NCBI GenBank assembly: GCA_029865325.1 | Contig: JAOUHF010000002.1 | Location: 1 to 60,049, forward strand | Reading direction: 5' to 3' | Source: Thermoleophilia bacterium | GTDB lineage: Bacteria; Actinomycetota; Thermoleophilia; Gaiellales; Gaiellaceae | DNA length: 60,049 bases | Shown: positions 56,772 through 60,049 of the stretch, piece by piece | Position numbering within the stretch: position 1 is the first letter of the stretch | Layout of the letters: each line of letters opens with the position of its first letter | Notes under the pieces: model-generated | Database searches by the model: none | What the model saw: the letters and a program-made list of their open reading frames with translations, nothing else | Told to the model about the DNA's origin: nothing | Program-made: the position numbers and the translations under genes

Positions 56772-58343
56772 ATGACAAAACGCAAGCTCGGCGTGCTGCT
56801 GGCCGGCCTCGTGGCCGTATCAGCAGTCGCCACAGCAGCAGCAGTTGCAGGCGACAACGAGAGCGGCTTCAAGACAGCCGTCCCGGCCATGCTGACCGGT
56901 GCTTCTGGCGTATCTGTGACACCACTGATCAGCGTCGGAGACGCGCTACCGGGTGGGTACCGCTTCGAGGCGATACCCGACGGGATCGCGATCGGCAAGA
57001 CGAATGGCAAGGGCACGGTCGACATCTACGTCAACCACGAGACATCGGCCGTTCCGTTCCCGCTGCCGTCATCGACGGTCGCTGGGCGCGCTGACTTCAC
57101 GAACTCGATGGTCTCGAAGCTCCGGCTCAACCAGCACAGCGCCGGAGTGCTCAAGGGCGACTACTCGATCCCGTGGAGCGCGAACTACCAACGGTTCTGC
57201 TCCAACTTCCTCGCGACCAAGGAGCACGGATTCGGGCGCGATCTTCTCCTGACAAACGAAGAGGCGCGGGATCACGTCAACCGCTCCGGAACGGCGTGGC
57301 CGGCGGGTCAAGGTGCCGAGCAGCCCGGGGTTGTCGTGGCTCTCGACACGAAGAGCGGCGCATACAAGTCGATCTACGGCATGGGCCGCCACAACCATGA
57401 AAACAGCGTCGCCATTCCGGGTTATGGGTACCCGGTCGTCCTTTCCGGCGACGACACCTTCGTCAGCAACCCACCCGAGTCGCAGCTGTACATGTACGTG
57501 GCCGATGACGGCGACGCCGTCTGGAATGACGAAGGAGCGCTGTACGCGTTCGTCGCAACCGGCAAGACCACCTACTACGACATGAACGTCGGGGACGACG
57601 TATCCGGAGAGTTCATCGCAGTTCCGGAGCCGATCGCGAGCGGCAAGCGGGCAGATGGTTCGGACATCACCCGGGCCGTCGACTATCCGGGGTATGCAGC
57701 GCCTCCTGCTGGCGTGCCCGATGGTCCGCAGTGGGTCCTCGATCAGTGGGGAAATTCCGCAAACAATCAGCCCGGAAAGAACGTCTTCGACTTCGTCCGC
57801 ATCGAGGACATCGCGTATGACCGGACTGACCCGAACATCGTCTACCTCGCCGATTCGGGTCGGGGCAGCGGGGGGAGCCTCCCGAACGGGCGCATCTGGA
57901 AGATGGTGCTCAATCCCAGCGATCCGACCGATGTCCTGTCCTTGTCGATTCTCATCGAGGGCAGCGACCTCACGGGTCAGGTGGGCGACATTCATCAGCC
58001 CGACAACCTGGAGACCACGCAGAACTCGCTCCTGATCCAGGAGGACCCGAGCACGGCCAACCAGTTCGGAAATCCGGCGCGGATCTGGCGCTACGACTTC
58101 ACAGCACGGACGAAGGAGGTCGTCGCCACGGTGAACCTGATCGGCCCGTCGACCAACCCAGGAAGCTGGGAGTCGAGCGGGATCGTCGACGCATCGTCGG
58201 TCTTCGGGCCGGGCGCGTTCTTGGTCGATGTCCAGGCCCACGGCTGGGAGCTCGAGCGAAGCCCGGAGCCGCCTGTGGTGAACCAGGTGAATCTGATGCG
58301 AGAAGCAGGTCAGCTCCTACTGATCAAGATCCCGGGCGCCTAG
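56772..58343 (+). CDS. Exported DUF839 (PhoX-like) beta-propeller protein
   Basis: A 523-residue protein of the DUF839 group, related to PhoX phosphatases. Residues 1-26 (MTKRKLGVLLAGLVAVSAVATAAA) are a signal peptide. IYVNHETSAV, LTNEEARDHV, MGRHNHENSVAIPGYGYPVVLSGDD, YLADSGRGSGG and HQPDNLETTQNSLLIQED are family landmarks, with acidic and His residues suited to calcium or iron binding. The calcium-binding and catalytic residues of PhoX are not clearly conserved as far as I can see, so phosphatase activity is uncertain. It is transcribed toward the CapD-like gene, with 6 nt between stops. Confidence 0.8.
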   Translation: MTKRKLGVLLAGLVAVSAVATAAAVAGDNESGFKTAVPAMLTGASGVSVTPLISVGDALPGGYRFEAIPDGIAIGKTNGKGTVDIYVNHETSAVPFPLPSSTVAGRADFTNSMVSKLRLNQHSAGVLKGDYSIPWSANYQRFCSNFLATKEHGFGRDLLLTNEEARDHVNRSGTAWPAGQGAEQPGVVVALDTKSGAYKSIYGMGRHNHENSVAIPGYGYPVVLSGDDTFVSNPPESQLYMYVADDGDAVWNDEGALYAFVATGKTTYYDMNVGDDVSGEFIAVPEPIASGKRADGSDITRAVDYPGYAAPPAGVPDGPQWVLDQWGNSANNQPGKNVFDFVRIEDIAYDRTDPNIVYLADSGRGSGGSLPNGRIWKMVLNPSDPTDVLSLSILIEGSDLTGQVGDIHQPDNLETTQNSLLIQEDPSTANQFGNPARIWRYDFTARTKEVVATVNLIGPSTNPGSWESSGIVDASSVFGPGAFLVDVQAHGWELERSPEPPVVNQVNLMREAGQLLLIKIPGA

Positions 58344-58349
58344 TCCGGC

Positions 58350-60049
58350 TCAGACCGTCTCGGATGCGGGCGTCGCTTCGGCGGCGCCCGCTTCGTCTCC
58401 GGACGCGCTGCCGTTTCGTCGCGGCGCCGCGACGATCGCGTTCAGCCGCCCAACCAGCTCCAGGGTCTCGCCACCCGCGACCAGGCTGCCGAGTTCGTCG
58501 AGCTCCTCCTCGAGCCAGTGCGCGTCGATCGGCGGGCGCGTGACGAGCAGGATGGCCTCGTGCGTCGAGGGCGTGACCGTCTCCGAGTCCGACCACAGCT
58601 CCTCGTGCAGCTTCTCGCCGGGCCGCGCGCCCACGAACTCGATCGCAACGTCGACGCCTGGCTCCCTGCCCGAGAGGCGGATCATCGTGTCTGCGAGATC
58701 CACGATCTTGACCGGGTCGCCCATATCCAGGACGTAGACCTGGCCTCGGCCGCCGATCGCACCGGCCTGGATGACGAGCTGCACAGCTTCGGGAATCGTC
58801 ATGAAGTACCGGGTCATCTCGGCGTGTGTCACGGTGACCGGGCCGCCGCGGGCGATCTGCTTGCGGAAGATCGGAATGACGCTCCCGGACGAGCCGAGCA
58901 CGTTCCCGAAGCGGACGCCACAGAACTTCGTGGTCGTGTCGTCTCGATGCCCCCACGCCTCGACGATCCATTCGCACAGCGCCTTGGACTGACCCATGAC
59001 CGTCTTCGCGTTCACGGCTTTGTCGGTCGAGACGAGGACGAAGCGCTTCGCACCAAACTCGACGGCGATGTCGGCGACGGTTCGGGTGACCAGAGAGTTG
59101 TTGCGGACAGCCTCGAGCGGGTTCGCCTCCATCAACGGGACGTGCTTGTACGCGGCGGCGTGGAAGACAACGGCCGGGCGGTACTTCTCGAAGACCTGAC
59201 GCATCTTCGTTGCGTTGCCGGCGTCGGCCAGCACGGCAGCGGTGGCGTGGAAGCCGCGCTCGTCGACGAGCTCGCGCTCGATCTCGAACAGGCCGGGCTC
59301 ACCGTTGTCGACGAGCACGAGACGGGTAGGACTAATGCGGGCGATCTGGCGGCAAAGCTCCGAGCCGATCGACCCGCCCGCTCCGGTCACGAGCACGATC
59401 TCGTCCGTGAGATAGCCGGCGATGGACTCGAGGTCGGCCTCGACCGGCTCGCGCCCGAGCAGGTCCTCCACCTCGACGGGACGGATCTGATCTGCGAGGT
59501 TGGCGTCACGGGTGATGAGCTCGGGAAGCGTTGGGAGTGTCTTCACGGGCACGGCCTCCGCGCGCGCGGCCTCGACAATTCGCTCACGGACATCGCCTGC
59601 GGCGGAAGGAATGGCGATCAGCAACTCGTCCGGCCGGCGATCGCGAAGAAGCACAGGCAGGTCGGCGGTGGTTCCAAGCACGCGCACACCGTGCAGGCGT
59701 ACGTTCGCCTTGCGCGGATCGTCGTCGACGAGGCCGATCGGCGTGTAACCGAACGACGGGTTGCGGAGCATCTCCCGAAGAATCAGCTGCGCCGCGTCAC
59801 CGGCACCGACAACGAGGACTTCCTTCCCGCGCGCCACAATCGAGCGAGCCGCTGGCCGTTCGATCAGCGTTCGCGCCAATAGTCGAGCACCCATGACAAA
59901 GGCGAACAGGAGCAGGAGCTCGATGAACCAGATCCCGCGCGGGACTTTCAGCGTGTGGATGTCACGCCCGAGCAGCGAAAACACGATGAATGACGCAACG
60001 ACGGCGACCGCGACACCGCGGACGACGCCCCACATGTCGCGCGTCGAGA
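58350..60049 (-). CDS. CapD/WbpM-like membrane sugar-nucleotide dehydratase, N-terminus outside window
   Basis: At least 566 codons of a polysaccharide biosynthesis protein (usual length about 600-650). Two helices remain at the visible N-terminus (VRGVAVAVVASFIVFSL and WFIELLLLFAFVMG), so about 90 residues and two helices lie beyond the edge. VLVVGAGDAAQLILREM is the N-terminal Rossmann domain; IVLVTGAGGSIGSELCRQI begins the catalytic extended SDR; HAAAYKHVPLME, STDKAVNAKTVMGQSKAL (catalytic Lys with Met in place of Tyr) and FGNVLGSSGSVIPIFRKQI follow. The enzyme is probably a UDP-GlcNAc 4,6-dehydratase that makes a keto-deoxysugar for surface glycans. The exact start is not in the window. 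Confidence 0.9.
   Translation of the reverse strand, partial: STRDMWGVVRGVAVAVVASFIVFSLLGRDIHTLKVPRGIWFIELLLLFAFVMGARLLARTLIERPAARSIVARGKEVLVVGAGDAAQLILREMLRNPSFGYTPIGLVDDDPRKANVRLHGVRVLGTTADLPVLLRDRRPDELLIAIPSAAGDVRERIVEAARAEAVPVKTLPTLPELITRDANLADQIRPVEVEDLLGREPVEADLESIAGYLTDEIVLVTGAGGSIGSELCRQIARISPTRLVLVDNGEPGLFEIERELVDERGFHATAAVLADAGNATKMRQVFEKYRPAVVFHAAAYKHVPLMEANPLEAVRNNSLVTRTVADIAVEFGAKRFVLVSTDKAVNAKTVMGQSKALCEWIVEAWGHRDDTTTKFCGVRFGNVLGSSGSVIPIFRKQIARGGPVTVTHAEMTRYFMTIPEAVQLVIQAGAIGGRGQVYVLDMGDPVKIVDLADTMIRLSGREPGVDVAIEFVGARPGEKLHEELWSDSETVTPSTHEAILLVTRPPIDAHWLEEELDELGSLVAGGETLELVGRLNAIVAAPRRNGSASGDEAGAAEATPASETV

Noticed and set aside
1-60049. tRNA, rRNA, CRISPR arrays, IS elements or phage genes.
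   Set aside because: No cloverleaf, conserved rRNA stretch, spaced repeat array, transposase or integrase was recognised by eye. A covariance or HMM scan could still find something short.

Overview
The window is GC-rich, densely packed DNA of a bacterial type. Several traits suggest an uncultured member of the Actinomycetota, perhaps class Thermoleophilia: GTG and TTG starts are common, many start codons lie 6-11 nt behind a TANNNT -10 motif with almost no leader, haem is made by the coproporphyrin-dependent route, and a Streptomyces subtilisin inhibitor-like protein is present. The taxonomic call is inference. I see no rRNA, tRNA, CRISPR array, transposase or integrase.

Layout. 1-5.4 kb (minus): a NeuB-type synthase, a KdsC-like phosphatase, an SDR and an aldehyde dehydrogenase cut by the window edge, plus two small membrane or secreted proteins and a polytopic membrane protein; this looks like nonulosonate-type sugar synthesis. 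5.5-14.7 kb: glycan assembly (two family 2 and two family 4 glycosyltransferases, a methyltransferase, an O-antigen-ligase-like protein, an UPF0104 protein and a GT-C-like protein). 14.7-24.2 kb (minus): the full route from glutamyl-tRNA to haem b as an overlapping operon hemA-hemC-hemD-hemB-hemQ-hemE-hemH-hemY, followed by hemL behind its own operator-like repeats. 24.2-27.4 kb (plus): a hydantoinase/oxoprolinase pair. 27.4-32.2 kb (minus): an agmatinase-family enzyme followed by three membrane or glycosyltransferase genes. 32.3-33.9 kb: a visibly lower-GC island carrying a triple-fused RidA protein, with its own promoter-like site, a possible small ORF and a strong terminator. 34-36.1 kb (minus): a DHA2 drug exporter and its TetR regulator with shared operator-like sites. 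36.1-46.4 kb: sugar-nucleotide aminotransferase and epimerase, GT87-like protein, SSI-like inhibitor, polysaccharide deacetylase, glycosyltransferase, flippase, PIG-L deacetylase, polymerase/ligase and beta-propeller protein. 46.4-52.8 kb (minus): sulfotransferase, FlgD-like Ig protein, PIG-L deacetylase, formyltransferase, TauE exporter, sat and cysC, with a decayed cysH remnant ahead of cysC. 53-60 kb: CBS protein, small cationic protein, maleylacetate-reductase-like enzyme with a LysR regulator, DUF354 protein, DUF839 protein and a CapD-like sugar dehydratase cut by the window end.

How they work together. Most of the window makes, modifies, exports or polymerises a surface glycan: NeuB, DegT and CapD enzymes make sugars; the glycosyltransferases, flippase and ligase assemble them; PIG-L, formyltransferase and sulfotransferase genes may decorate them. 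Sat and CysC make the PAPS that a sulfotransferase needs. The haem operon is housekeeping but unusually complete. The most unusual items are the triple RidA island, the repeated operator upstream of hemL, the cysH remnant, and three convergent gene pairs that share one CTAG as both stop codons.
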